A DNA stretch of 64,000 bases from Aspidiotus rigidus (GCA_035079385.1 JAVHKY010000012.1:843501-907500); one strand, 5' to 3'; counted from the stretch's first letter, positions 21,545 through 33,700 are shown. Made by a program: numbers and translations. The notes: generated from the sequence alone by a model not told the origin.

Positions 21545-21745
21545 GATGGTGCTTCTACGTGATTGTGAAAGATAAGTCAGGATTCCGGGAGTAAAACTTA
21601 TTTAGGACAGGAAAAGACATGTTGAATGGGGCGGGGGGGAGGGGGAAGGGTATCAGAATCGCAATGAGAGCATGAAAGAAGGATAAGATAAGTAATGAGA
21701 TGGGTGTGTGTGTGAGTCTACAACAACCAATATTAAAAGATGCTT
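21545..21745 (-). pseudogene. LINE 3'-end fragment (Cys/His region), frameshifted
   Basis: The minus strand shows the nucleotide order of the LINE knuckle region: GACTCACACACACACCC, then CATCTCATTACTTATCTTAT and CTCATTGCGATTCTGA. This parallels 39430-39500 in the LINE at 38-39.7 kb. The frame is broken, and CA/CCC runs have slipped. Confidence 0.6.
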
Positions 21746-24297
21746 GAGGATCGGAGATGATCAAGAATGGATTAGAGAGGCAAGAGATGGTGAGGATGTA
21801 TGTATCTTACTGAGAAAACGATTCATTGAATAAATTGGAGTACTAGAGTTAACATTTAAGCAAAAAACTTGATTGTAGGTAAATGTGAAAAGTCGTGTGT
21901 TGCTTGCATTTTTCATCATAATTCGCTTTTGGCCCCCAAAATGTTTCTATTCGTCATTTATCGCCTGTTCTAATGCTGAAGAATTCAAAAATAATGGTCT
22001 CCGCAAAAAGGGCGTCCGTAGATAGGTCCTCAAATGTACATGAACAACACATGTGGGTACATGAGAAAGATTTTTGATGGGCAAATGATTCTCGCTAAAA
22101 TCTACTTGTACCGTTTGCTCGAGTACACACGTGGGCAAATCCTATACATGTGCGACAAGTAGGCTATAATTACTGTATTCGCAAATGCATATTTCGGTAG
22201 CGAAGTCGGTATTGCTATTTTTTTATTGCTTTTCAATAAAAATTTAAAAAAAAAATCGACTTAATGGATCTAGTTCTTTACATTCTCTACCTCCTGACAC
22301 TTTGCCCGTTTTTTGGCCGCCTTAACGGACACACCTATACTATAATCGATATCCGGACAAAGATCAGGATACTGCACGCCTCAATCTACCCCAAGGCACG
22401 ATACGGAATAAGCTCAACGACACGAAGATGTTGACATTGACAATGTAAGTAAGCGGGACAAGCCGGTAGCGTCGGCACACTACTTATTATTAATTATTAT
22501 GCGCGCGTGTGCATCACCAGTCGACACAATGTAGAACAAGACGCCGCCGCCGCGTCCGTACTATATGTATCACAAATTTTTTATTAATCTAGACGCTGGA
22601 ATTTCGTAACACGGTAAATTAATGATCGTATACTGTATTGCGAAAAAGATCTCCGTGACGTCATCCATAGAAGAACCGCGCCGCGCCGTAGGCATCGCAT
22701 ATGTGCATGACGTCACGAAAATTTCATCGGCACGTCTTGCATCTAATGTCGACCGCGGAAATGACTTACACGCGCTTTTCGAAAAGTAATTTCTAAAACC
22801 TAGCCCGTATTTTATACTCAATTTTTATATCATTCCGAAGGACAGTAGGGCGTAAGACGTCGGTGTGGAATTTGGGAGTATGAGCGGCGGTGGCAACCCT
22901 AGCTTAGTGCCACAGTCCTACGATATTGACACGAAGCCAAATACTCGTACTGTACAATCTGTACGCTCCATTTACGAGATTATGAAATGAAAAGAATTCA
23001 GTCCAATGGTCGGCTTGTCGAGTCTCTTAACAAGAGTGTCAGTAGTGTTACGAGTATTATAATGCGATTCTAAAAACAAAGAGAAGAGTAATAACGATGT
23101 TATGGAATAATGTATAAGGAGAGCATTTCGATGGCTGCGTGCACGTTCACCGCAATCTCAGAATTCATTATTGCGCTTGTTCGCGCATTCAGCATTAACG
23201 CGTGGTGCTATTAAGAATTAATAATAATATTATTATCTGAAACCCCATCTGCGAAAGAAAACGCGCCCGCGAAGCTTTGTCGGGCGTCGCGGCGTACACG
23301 CGGTATCAATTTGCTAATACATACGTATCGCGCAAGAGGAGTTGCAGCCGTTGTCTTTGACGCAGTAAACCATAAAATGCAAAGGAGAGAGAGAAAAAAA
23401 AAAAATGTGTACACCAAATGTCGATAATATTCTCGATCATTTTGAACGGCAAACAGATTTAACTTGTATATACGAGTACGAGTCGAGAAGAGTGATTTGT
23501 CGATGTCGTTTTATTCGTTTATACTTTTGTAATACTGTATGTCTTCTCTCACGCAGAAACGAGTCTTTGGCTAATAATTGAAAAATCTTTTTACTCATGA
23601 ACAGTGACAAGTACACAGGAATGAGTACCACTGTCGTGCCGCTACTGTCACCGGTAATATTTATTTTTTGAAATTCGCCACAAGCGCGGAATGTAAATTA
23701 ATTTGCAAACCGACGCGACGATTGAAAATATTGTATTTCGTTCACTCGATAAATTGCCGTATTACAAAGAGCGAGAGGGTGGGGGGAGGGGGACGGGTGA
23801 ACGATGGGTGCATTACGCTGTACAGCTTTTTTGAATAAAACACCACCTATCATAAATCCTGGCGTTAAATAATAGCGTGTAAAAGATCGCGGTTTCTATC
23901 CCGTAATGAGTATACGAAAGCATTATCTTAGAATAATATCGTGCATTATTTTAATCTTCGCATTCCATTATTTCTGTGTTCATCTCGATCGCGACCACCT
24001 AGAAACTCGCGAGGTGCGTAATCGTATCGGTCACAACTGGCGAACCACACTATTTACCAATATTATTGATGAATTATCGCTGTAAAACAGTTCAACAGAA
24101 GCGATTACCTATACTTTTTTATTTATTTATTCATCTTACGGTGGAGCATGCAGTCTAGAAGACCACGTGCGTACGACTCTTTGTGTACCACATATCGATA
24201 CGTGAATCCAAACTCTTTTTTAAAATTTTCGAAATCCTCTGAGAATGGGGTGTCATTTTGATTAATGAGAGTTTCAACTGGGTTTGTCCTTGGAAAG
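21746..24297. other. Largely unique sequence, no gene recognised
   Basis: Mixed-composition DNA with many CG words between about 22300 and 24050, unlike the repeats on both sides. No coding sequence with splice sites or a recognisable domain was found on either strand. A reverse-strand open frame at 24123-24311 (62 codons) is unsupported. The stretch could be intergenic or regulatory. Confidence 0.4.
22656..22715. promoter_or_regulatory. Pair of CRE-type palindromes TGACGTCA
   Basis: TGACGTCA occurs at 22656-22663 and 22708-22715, 52 bp apart, separated by GC-rich sequence. This is the consensus for CREB/ATF-type factors. The same word occurs elsewhere in repeats, so function is speculative. 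Confidence 0.25.
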
Positions 24298-24309
24298 TCA
24301 GTCCTCTTC

Positions 24310-25452
24310 ATACACGGTCCGAAACGTTACGGCTCGACATAATGACAGAATACTCAAAGAGTAGAGTAAACTAGAAACTATGTAATTACAAAGACTGCAG
24401 GTGTAAAGGAGAAGATGCGAGATCTTTCGGTTAACAAACCATCATCGGGCAAAGTTAGAACGCCACTGACCCAGATACGACTCATAAAACAGAATACCAA
24501 CGAGATCAGGATTGAACGAGCTAGCCCTCGCGAGGTGACTCAAACTCGTAGACCAATTCAACTAAACCTTCGTCGGGAAAATACCTGTTGAGTACGGTGA
24601 CATCGTCACTGTTCAGATGACGCACTATTTCGATATTTTCCAACGCAACGCGCTTGAAGTAAGAATTCTCCTTGTGGAGAAGGGTAGCCGAACCTTCCTT
24701 GAAACTATGACCACTGGAGACAAGGTGGTCCGCAAAGGCCGAATCACCCAAATTACCTTTCTTCCAGGCCTTAAGGTGCTCCTCTACTTGAATTCCAAGC
24801 TGGCGACCCGTCTCGCCTATGTATACGCCGTTACAATCCTTGCACTCCAATTTCTACACCCAGCTCCTCTCCCCCCGCGGGATGGGGTCCTTTAGCCTAA
24901 CAAACAAACCCTTCACAGTAGTGAGGTTATAAAAAGCAGGCCTGAAGCCAAAGGGGCGGAGGACACGAGTCAGCTTGGATTAAAACTCACCTAAAAACGG
25001 GAGCTTGATCCAACATAATCTCTTATTATTATTACCACTCAGATCCCGGGGGAGGGAAGTGGTAGAATCAAGGCCCTTCCTCGTAAGTTTTTTACGGACC
25101 ATACGGTCAATGTCCAAGTTGACCTCATTCACAGCGGCCAAGTGCTTAATGGTCGCCAGCTCCTTTTGGAAAGCTGGTTCACTTAGCGGAATGCTAGTCA
25201 GTCGATGAATATAACTATTGAAGGCAGCGATCTTATGAGAAAATGGACAGAAGGACGATCCGTGGACAACTGTATCGGTCGAAGTACCCTTCCTGAAAAT
25301 CGCAAATTCATGGTCCCCATCTCTATCTGAGATAGTGAGATCCAGAAAGTTTATGGAAGAACCTCCAATTTCTGTAGTAAATTTTATGGAGGGATACATT
25401 TTATTCAGGTGTTTAAGAAACTCATTAAGGAGCTCTTGAGGACCGGTCCACA
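24310..25452 (-). repeat. Inverted 5' arm of Penelope C
   Basis: This 1.14-kb inverted copy of the 3' end includes, on the minus strand, part of the palm and thumb (WTGPQELLNEFLKHLNKMYP, SINFLDLTISDRDGDHEFAI) and the endonuclease (CKDCNGVYIGETGRQLGIQV, HLVSSGHSFKEGSATLLHKE), in frames 24980-25450 and 24521-24850. The junction with the coding start is at about 25453-25490. Confidence 0.9.
24414..24456 (-). ncRNA. Hammerhead-like motif, Penelope C inverted arm
   Basis: Inverted counterpart of 27684-27723, with the same core substitution and stem II. Confidence 0.55.
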
Positions 25453-25490
25453 CTCGTCTCAATCTCCTCGTCCATTCCAGGCTCTCTAGT

Positions 25491-27300
25491 TTGCTTCCGC
25501 CAGGTGAGTTCGATCGGTTTATTCGGAAGGTTAATGAGGATTGCTGGGATTTTGAGGTTGAGCTCAAAGCCAAAAAAGAAAAGAAAATTTCCTCCCTTTT
25601 GAACTCCAAGGCTATTGCCCTCAAAAATATTTGTGATAATAATGGGGTTGTTCAAAATTTCCAGCCCCGCATTATTAATTACACTCAGACGCAATTCTCG
25701 CAAGATGAAACGTATTTGTTGGAGAAGGGTCTACAATTTGGCCTACCTCCCCTTCCTAAAGATGAAACTCTTGCTAATGTCTTTGCCGACCTGACCATAA
25801 AAATTGGTCCCGGCGTGAATATTCAATCAGCTTGCGCTGAACTAGTCCGCGACACCCCCCTCCCTCGTATAAACAATTACGCATGTGAGGTGATAGATAA
25901 TCTGAGGAGGAACGTCAGGGACCAGGGGTTAATCCTTACTAAAGCCGACAAGGGTAACGCGATCGTAGTCCTGGAGAAATCCTCCTACGTTTCCAAGGTT
26001 CAAGAAGTTCTCACTCAATCTGGAGCTATTGAAAATAGCTCTTTTAACTTTCCTAACTACGTCAAAGAGGTTAGGAAAGTTGTGAACGGGAGTGAGTTTA
26101 TCATAAAAAGTTCTTCGCTCAAAAAAGCCCTGCTCGTACTTAACCCTGCTCCCCCCCTCCTCTATGGGTTGCCGAAAGTTCACAAGATGAATACTCCTAT
26201 GCGGCCTGTCGTCTCCTACGTCTCCTCCCCTGCCTATTTTCTGGCCAAGTTCTTGGATCGTCGGTTCAAGTCTCGAATCGAGTACGAGTCCCCCTACTCC
26301 GTTAAAAATTCGGTTTCTCTGGCCGAGAGGCTCAAAAATGTTACCTTGCCTCCGGGTACTAGCCTCTGCTCATTTGATGTAGCCGGCCTCTTCCCCAACA
26401 TACCAAAGGCCCATACTATGCAGTATATGGGTGACCTACTTGTAAAGTTCAACATTCCACATAACGAGATACAGGAATTTTTTGGCCTCCTTAATGCGTG
26501 CTGGTCCCCTAACTTCTGTAAGTTCAATGGGAAATTTTATGAGTTTCCTGAGGAGGTATGAATCCCCATCGGCTCTCCTATAGGCTCTTTCGTTTCGGAG
26601 ATATTTATGTCCAGATTTGAGGTTGACTTGTTTTCCTCTGGCCAAGTGCTACTGAGTCATATCCATTACTGGCACCGATATGTGGACGATATATTATGTG
26701 CGTGGACCGGTCCTCAAGAGCTCCTTGGTGAGTTTCTTCAGTATCTGAATAAAATGTATCCCTCCATAAAATTTACTACAGAAATTGGAGGTTCTTCTAT
26801 AAACTTTCTGGATCTCACTATCTCAGATAGAGATGGGGACCATGAATTTGCGATATTCAGGAAGGATACTTCGACCGATACAGTTGTCCACGGATCGTCC
26901 TTCTGTCCATTTTCTCATAAGATCGCTGCCTTCAAAAGTTATATTCATCGACTGACTAGCATTCCGCTAAGTCAACCAGCTTTCCAAAAGGAGCTGGCGA
27001 CCATTAAGCACTTGGCCGCTGTGAATGAGGTCAACTTGGACATTGACCGTATGGTCCGTAAAAAACTTACGAGGAAGGACCTTGATTCTACCACTTCCTT
27101 CCCCCGCGATCTGAGTGGTGATAATAATAAGAGATTACGTTGGATCAAGATCCCGTTTTTGGGTGAGTTTTCATCCAAGCTGACTCGTGTCCTCCGCCCC
27201 TTTGGCTTCAGGCCTGCTTTTTATAACCTCACTACTGTGAAGGGTTTGTTTGTTAGGCTAAAGGACCCCATCCCGCGGGGGGAGAGGAGCGGGGCAGGGA
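25491..27300 (+). pseudogene. Penelope C reverse transcriptase with one internal stop
   Basis: The frame opens with LPPGEFDRFIRKVNEDCWDF (no ATG visible at this point) and passes LILTKADKGNAIVVLEKSSY, LYGLPKVHKMNTPMRPVVSY, and motif A LCSFDVAGLFPNIP. It meets a TGA at about 26559, where Penelope B has Gly (EEVGIPIG), then continues unbroken through IPIGSPIGSFVSEIFM, motif C HRYVDDILCAWTG and SINFLDLTISDRDGD to RPFGFRPAFY. A single G-to-T change explains the stop. A deletion of about 17-18 nt near 27290 breaks the frame before the endonuclease. Confidence 0.92.
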
Positions 27301-27631
27301 TTGTAACGGCGTATATATAGGCGAGACGGGTCGCCAGCTTGGAATTCAAGTAGAGGAGCACCTTAAGGCCTGGAAGAAAGGTAATTTGGGTGATTCGGCC
27401 TTTGCGGACCACCTTGTCTCCAGTGGTCATAGTTTCAAGGAAGGTTCGGCTACCCTTCTCCACAAGGAGAATTCTTACTTCACGCGCGTTGCGTTGGAAA
27501 ATATCGAAATAGTGCGTCATCTGAACAGTGACGATGTCACCGTACTCAACAGGTATTTTCCCGACGAAGGTTTAGTTGAATTGGTGTACGAGTTTGAGTC
27601 ACCTCGCGAGGGCTCGCTCTTTCAATCCTGA
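27300..27631 (+). pseudogene. Penelope C GIY-YIG endonuclease, frame broken at its start
   Basis: Downstream of the deletion the nuclease continues with YIGETGRQLGIQVEEHLKAW, FADHLVSSGHSFKEGSATLL and VALENIEIVRHLNSDD to a stop after SLFQS. The Cys-containing entry present in the inverted arm is missing here. Confidence 0.85.
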
Positions 27632-27683
27632 TCTCGTTGGTATTCTGTTTTATGAGTCGTATCTGGGTCAGTGGCGTTCTAAC

Positions 27684-27723
27684 TTTGCCCGATGATGGTT
27701 TGTTAACCGAAAGATCTCGCATC
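27684..27723 (+). ncRNA. Hammerhead-like motif, Penelope C 3' copy
   Basis: CCGAUGA (U-to-C at the second core position), one U, stem II GGUU/AACC with loop UGUU, GAAA, then GAUCUC. Stem I is reduced to UGC/GCA. The inverted arm has the same sequence at 24414-24456 on the minus strand. The core change suggests weak or no activity. Confidence 0.6.
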
Positions 27724-27819
27724 TTCTCCTTTATACCTGCGGTCTTTGTAATTAGTTTCTAGTTTACTCTACTCTTTGAGTATTCTGTCATCAGTCCTCT
27801 TCTTTATTTTTCCTCTATT

Positions 27820-27915
27820 AACTCCTCAAAGTTTACAAAATCACAAACCCTATGCATCTAGTCGTCTCTTGTGTTTCATCCCCCGCTTTGTCTTACCCAA
27901 ATTCCTTGTAAACTG
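27820..27915 (+). pseudogene. Old Penelope reverse transcriptase relic
   Basis: Reads KVYKITNPMHLVVSCVSSP, clearly parallel to KVHKMNTPMRPVVSYVSSP of Penelope C. It is short and degraded. Penelope C therefore inserted beside, or into, an older relative. Confidence 0.55.
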
Positions 27916-28872
27916 GCAGCTCTTTGCAAGTTTTTTAATTGAAGGGATCTAAAAATACCGTATACTTATTTTTTGAGTATTCTGTGTGAGAAATGACTTC
28001 TTTGAAGTCTTGCAGTGCCGAGGGGCCAGAGACGAAAATGGCGTTACCTGCAAATGGCCAAAAATTGTTGCATTTTAATTGAAAAGATCTACAGCTGGAA
28101 TTTGTATCAAATTGTAGTATAAGAAGTACGCTTTAAGAATCAATCAGTCTGGCAGACCTGACAGGCCGGATTTATAGTGCCAGACGAGGTCAAAGTGCGA
28201 AATTTGACCTTTGAATCACGATTTCATCAATAAACGTGAACAAAATCTGAGCATTATGGGTTTCTTTACTGAATATTATCAAAACTATGTTATTACATAT
28301 ATGAATATACCAATCCCAACTTGAATGCTCCTCATTCAACAGCCGAGTTTTACTCACTAGTGAAAAAAAAAAAACCGTATTGAACTCGCGGGTAAAGTAG
28401 CGTTTCAACTCGTTGCGTTTCCGTCATGAGTGAAACGTGAGTCACGGGAAACATTTCCCTTTGTTTAAACCTACTTTTTACCCACTTGTATTGATAATAA
28501 TTTATACTATTTCTTTGAAGCAGAAGGGTACTCTTTTCCATCTCCTCGGCCCCTAATTCATATTTTGCATTTTTAAAAGAAAATACAGCACAAGAAATGA
28601 TTTGTTTTTTCATTTTCCAAAATTTTTGTCCTAGCTTTACTTGGATAATACGATACAATGGTCAGTACCAAAGTTTTCTTGACTTTCGCGGAGGAGGGGA
28701 GGGAGGAATATACATCCTCCTCCTTTCGAGAAATCTGCTTTCGTTAAGAAGCCTTCTTTTCACCAACTTCCTCATTGAATCATAAGAACTGCTATGTAGC
28801 GGTAATTATTTATCACAATCTTTCCCTGATTAGAGAAAAAAACAAATAAAGAAGCAAGCAGTTGGAATATAC
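27916..28872. other. No gene recognised
   Basis: AT-leaning sequence with only short, unsupported open frames on both strands. An A run lies at 28363-28374. Confidence 0.4.
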
Positions 28873-29880
28873 AGGGTGGGGCAGAAAGATGTTACCAGTT
28901 AAATGAGAGTTTGCGCTAAATCTGTCGTAGCGCGAAAACGCAAAACGTTAGACGTATACTTCAAATGTACGAATTTTCTATTTCACTTTTATCTTTAATA
29001 TGAGCCACATCCGAAGTTTCTACGACTTTTCTGAGCCGAGTTATGGACCAAAATGTGTCGCAATTTCACAGCAGGGGTTCCCAAAGTTGTGAATTATCGA
29101 AAGACAATTTTCCTATTGAAAAAATCGCGTAATCTGCGAAGTGTTCCCCGATCCTAGAGTAAAATTTAGCGCTGAATCTGAATAAGATTGTTAAAAAATT
29201 CTGCGAAACACCAAAATAGGTTTATGGGCCCAGAAAGGGTCAAAATTTCCCCAAAATGGTAAAATCGCCTAATCTTCGATATTTTTCTCGATTCTGAGAT
29301 AAAATTCAGCGCTGAATCTGAATAAAATTGTTGAAAAATTCTGCGAAACATCAGAATGCGTTTATGGGCCCAAAAAGAGTCAACATTTCCCCAAAATGAT
29401 AAAATCGCCTAATCTTCGAAGTTTTTTTCGTTTCTGAGACAAAATTCAGCGCTGAATCTGAATAAAATTGTTAAGAAATCTTGCGAAACACCAAAATGGG
29501 TTAATGGGACAAAAAAGGGTCAACATTTCTTCAAAACGAATAAAATTGCCTATTCTTCAAAGATTTTCTTAATTCTAGGGTAAAATTGTATGCTTAGTTG
29601 TAAAAAAAAAAACTATTGAATAATTTTTCGAAGCACCAAAATGTGTGAAAGTGCCCAAAAACGATTACAATTTTACCAACTTGGAAAATCGCTTAGTCTT
29701 TTCAATTTCATTTGGTTCTCATAGAAATCGAGCTTCGCGAAAACAAAAGATTGGTCGCGAGTGTGAAAAAGTGCGAAAATGTTTCAGGCAAAGGGAGGTA
29801 TGATACCGCAAATTTGGTCTTCTGTCTCGTGCCCGCGATGAAAGTTCCACTTATGTTTGAAGCAGTTGTCCGAGCCCAGT
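28873..29880 (+). mobile_element. Single arm of the foldback element family FB1
   Basis: Begins ACAGGGTGGGGCAGAAAGAT, followed by about 190 bp that match the inverted sequence ending at 40157. Then come about four or five diverged tandem units of 140 bp (marker GCGCTGAATCTGAAT near 29169, 29309 and 29449), and the start of the GC-richer segment (GGTATGATACCGC near 29800). It stops at about 29875 without an opposing arm. Confidence 0.8.
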
Positions 29881-29924
29881 TAACCCGCCGACTTACTGAG
29901 GTCGTTTAGGTTAGGAGGGGTTGT

Positions 29925-30450
29925 ATATGACATGAAAGGGACTCGGAAAAATTTCAACTCTCGAGGTATCATGTATAGCTGGAGATTCGAGAAGAATGTA
30001 GACTCTCAAACTATATTATACTGGGCTTATAGTAGGTCTAGGCCGTCTTTATACTAGGTGTAGGCTTCCTTGAATTTTCAATACCGAATCCCATTTGACT
30101 CATAAAACAGGTTCCCTGCGTTCCTCGTTTATTTTAACAGGGAACCTGTTTTATGGGGAGCTTTTTGAGAAATTTGCCGTGCGCCATCCACCGTCCAGCA
30201 AAAAACTTGGAAAAATTTTGACTCTCGAGCCGTATATGATAGGAGAGGGACTTGGAAAAATTTCAACTTTCGAGCTATCATATAGGCCTATAGCTGGAGA
30301 TTCGAGAAAAATTTAGACTCTCAAACTATATTATACTAGGCTTACAGTAGGTCTAGCCTTTTTTATACTAGCTTTATCTAGGTCTAGGCTTCCTTGAATT
30401 GTCAATACCAAATCCCATTTGACTCACAAAACAGGTTCCCTGCGTTTCTT
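29925..30450. repeat. Dispersed repeat with duplicated units
   Basis: Two units (about 29930-30125 and 30230-30440) share GACTCTCAAACTATATTATA, AGGCTTCCTTGAATT and CATTTGACTCA.AAACAGGTTCCCTGCG. The first is followed by an inverted copy, forming a hairpin CATAAAACAGGTTCCCTG/CAGGGAACCTGTTTTATG at 30101-30154. Related sequence at 40158-40370. Confidence 0.6.
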
Positions 30451-31854
30451 GTTTAACTTCGTTAAGGAAGCCGTCGTTTTTTCTATCAATATCGGGGTAA
30501 GATATGACGACTACCGCAATGAACCGTGGGAAGTCAATAATCAATGCTCGGGCTAAATAATAAGCACGCTCGAAATTTTACTTCCTTTACTTATAAAATA
30601 ATTCAACGTATTTATACGTTCTTCCTCAAGTCACAGGAGTACAAACTGACCTTGAAGAACTTTCAACTTTTGAGCTATGCATGAAAGGAGAAAAACATGT
30701 CGATATTCCAATCATCGAGCTCTTCAACGATCTGGAGGGTGACTTGAGAAAATATTAACGAAATAATTCATAAAGCAGGTTTCTTGCTCGCTTGAATTGA
30801 CAAGCAAGTTTTTTCCTTCATTTATTGTCTCTCTGAACTTATGAAAAAGACAAACAGCTCTGCTTTTGAGTTTCTCTACTTCTCCCTAAAACTGTGCTCA
30901 AATACGGCTCCGTTTTCGCAATTTTATGACGGATGACGACCAAATAATAATACCTACGGACCGATAATGAGAACTCGTATCTATAAATCGACACAGTATT
31001 CAGTTACCATTAAACATCTTGAATAGCGTACCACTTATTCGTAAAATTAATATGTTTCACATCATAAATTTTTATAGTGCATTACTGATATGCCCACGTC
31101 TGTATAATTGAACCTCATTTTTTAATTATTACGAGTACTTCCAAGAATGGTTACATACGTGAACTCAAATTGTAGCTCATTGACAAACTGCTCGAAGTCT
31201 CTCGATCAATTCCATGATGTCTTATAAAACAAATTTCATTTATATTATTCACATTCCGGAGTCTTTTCGAAGCTGAGATTTCTTCAAAGTCGAATAGAAT
31301 ATCACCTTAATAGTTTTAATAGTAATGACCTCAAAATTATGAGTCGTTATGCTCAGAATTATCGTTTGGTTCCACTACTGGGCCAAAGATGCAATGACCT
31401 CCTCTGAGGACTGAGAAAAATGCCGACTATCTAGGTACATATATCGGAAGAAATTTCGAATTTTGAGGAGGCGGTTTGGAGAAAATTTCGTCTTGGAGCT
31501 GTATAATATATGAGAAGAGGGGCCTAGAAAAACTCCGACCCGTGAGCTTTGTGTATTAATATGAGACTTGAAAAAATGTCGACCATTGAGTTGTGCGGGA
31601 GAAAGAGGAACGCCTACAGACTGGTGCGCGAGGACGCAAATCCAGGAAATGAGATAGGGAGAGGAGATGTACAGACTCAGCCTGAAGAAGATGAAATAGC
31701 AACCTCGGGCTTCCTTCTCATTCCTGATTTCAAGGATCTGCAGGGTCGCACCCACAGAATTGAACATGAAGCGTTAATGAACAATTCTCTGTTACTCGAG
31801 AAGTAGATGTAATTATCGAGACTGGAAATCTTGTGAGTTACTAAGACCTTCAAG
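30451..31854. other. No gene recognised
   Basis: No convincing coding sequence. About 31400-31620 contains fragments of the ACTTGGAAAAA/CTCGAGCTATATATGA dispersed repeat. Overlapping open frames on both strands at 31375-31806 lie in that repeat and have no recognisable domain. Confidence 0.4.
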
Positions 31855-32515
31855 AAGAATTGCTTTTACTCGGCGAGCTATTAAAAAAATAGTTAATAAA
31901 TTCTCCAGTCTCTGAAACGGTCTAGACATAGTAGAAAATCGAGGAAGTCCACTTTTTCAACATGTGGAGCCGAGACTTTTGGTGTTTTGTTGGTCAAATC
32001 TTATGTTAATACGTCTTACAAGTTGGAAAAAAATAGTCAATTAATTCTCCCGTCACTAGGACGCTCTGGAAATAGTAAAAAACCATGGATACACACCCAC
32101 CCCTAAGATTCATTTCCTTTACTTTAAAATGTAGAATATTCATTTCTGTTCCTCTGAAGTTGTAGTGGTACAAACTGTGTTACTAGGAGCTGTACACTTG
32201 CTGGAAGTGGAGGAATCTCCTCTCGAGTTGAGGTGCCAATGTTTCAAATATTGGAGTTTATGAGCATGGCAATACAAAGGAGATGATTGTCTTCTATTGT
32301 GTCTCGGGAAAGGATTCCTCCACATCATGCGAATGCTGCACGGATACCAGTAACACATAAATCATAGTGGCGGGTGTGTATCTTTGATTTCTTAATATTT
32401 CCAGAGCGTCCCAACAACTAGAGAATTTTTTTCAATTGTTTTAAAACTCGGCGTAAGTGGAATGAGCGAGTGGAGAATTTATTGACTATTTTTTCTCGAA
32501 ATAAAGATGTGTTTA
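31855..32515. mobile_element. Inverted-repeat element of about 660 bp
   Basis: The arms at about 31862-32100 and 32363-32510 are inverted copies. Shared pieces are ACGCTCTGGAAATA on the left with the reverse at 32400-32413, and TAATAAATTCTCCA at about 31893 with its reverse at about 32474. The centre (32120-32360) is unique-looking, with a reverse-strand open frame of 72 codons and no known domain. Exact ends and target duplication are not resolved. Confidence 0.55.
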
Positions 32516-32591
32516 CTTAGAAATTGACCTTATTGATAAATAGAATATAAAAAAAAAATTTGTAACTTGGTCATATTGTAGTATTATTAAA

Positions 32592-33700
32592 TTTTCTGGC
32601 ATAGCCAAATAAATGAAAATCATGTTCCATGTCTTTTATATTTTATCAGTCATCATGAAATATTTCAGTCTAGGCTTCTACTAGGTCAAGTGTTCGTGAG
32701 ATATTATTCGTTTACCCCTTTACCTATCTTGGCGTAGTATAAGTCTTGTATGAGAAATATTTTGAGGTAATTGTGGGTGTTCTATATTTTGAGGTATCAA
32801 CTTTCGGTGGGGCGAACGAGCGATCTCGCTGTTGTATTGGAATGGTATGAGAAAATTCAAGTCTTTTTTGAGAAATATGAGGTAGCGCGAACTCGCTCCG
32901 CTCGTTCGCCCCCTGTCTCGCTGTTGTATTGGAATGGTATGAGACAATTCAAGTCTAGGGGACTTGGTAAAATTTCGATTATCCAGCCATATATGATAGG
33001 AAGAGGGACTTGGAAAATTTTCTAATTATTAATTATATTAATTATTTAATTATTTATTTATTTAATTATATAATTATTTATTTATTTATTTAATTATTTA
33101 TTTATTTAATTATTTAATTATTTATTTATTTATTTATTATTAATTATTATTATTACGCGGGGTGTACTCGCGAATTTCTGAATCATCCAAGGGGTAGAGA
33201 TTTTCTAATTATTAATTATATTAATTATTTAATCATTTATTTATTTAATTATTTAATTATTTATTTATTTAATTATTTAATTAAATAATTATTTAATTAT
33301 TTAATTTTTAATTAATTAATTGATTAATTATTTATTATTATTACGCGGGTGTACTCGCGAATTTCTGAATCACCCACGGGGTAGAGATTTTCTAATTATT
33401 AATTATATTATTAATTATTTAATCATTTATTTATTTAATTATTTAATTATTTATTTATTTAATTATTTAATTAAATAATTATATAATTATTTATTTAATT
33501 ATTTAATTTTTAATTAATTAATTAATTAATTAATTAATTAATCAATTAATTATTTATTATTATTACGCGTGTGTACTCGCGAATTTCTGAATCACCCACG
33601 GGGTAGAGATTTCTCTTGACGGGGGGGGGGGGGGGGGGGGGGTGTACTCGCGAGTTTCAAAATCGGGGTCCGGCGAGAGAAAAGACATGGAACATGTCAA
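32592..33700 (-). mobile_element. Helentron/DINE-like non-autonomous element, copy C
   Basis: Same orientation and layout as copy A and very similar to it in 32600-32950. GC-rich blocks lie near 33153, 33343 and 33564, separated by long ATTT/AATT arrays. A G run of about 22 lies at 33620-33642. Ends are TTTTCTGGCATAGCC and ACATGTCAAAA on the plus strand. Confidence 0.8.

Larger units (their letters stand above)
24298..27802 (+). mobile_element. Penelope-like element C, near-palindromic, with 12-bp target duplication
   Basis: TCAGTCCTCTTC at 24298-24309 and 27791-27802 is the likely target duplication. Inside, 24310-25452 is an inverted copy of the element's own 3' third (about 26700-27790); the coding region then starts at about 25491 and runs rightwards. 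Damage in the main copy: one stop in the reverse transcriptase and a small deletion in the endonuclease. The inverted arm keeps an uninterrupted GIY-YIG region. Each arm ends with the same hammerhead-like sequence. It is closely related to Penelope B and distinct from A. Confidence 0.9.
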
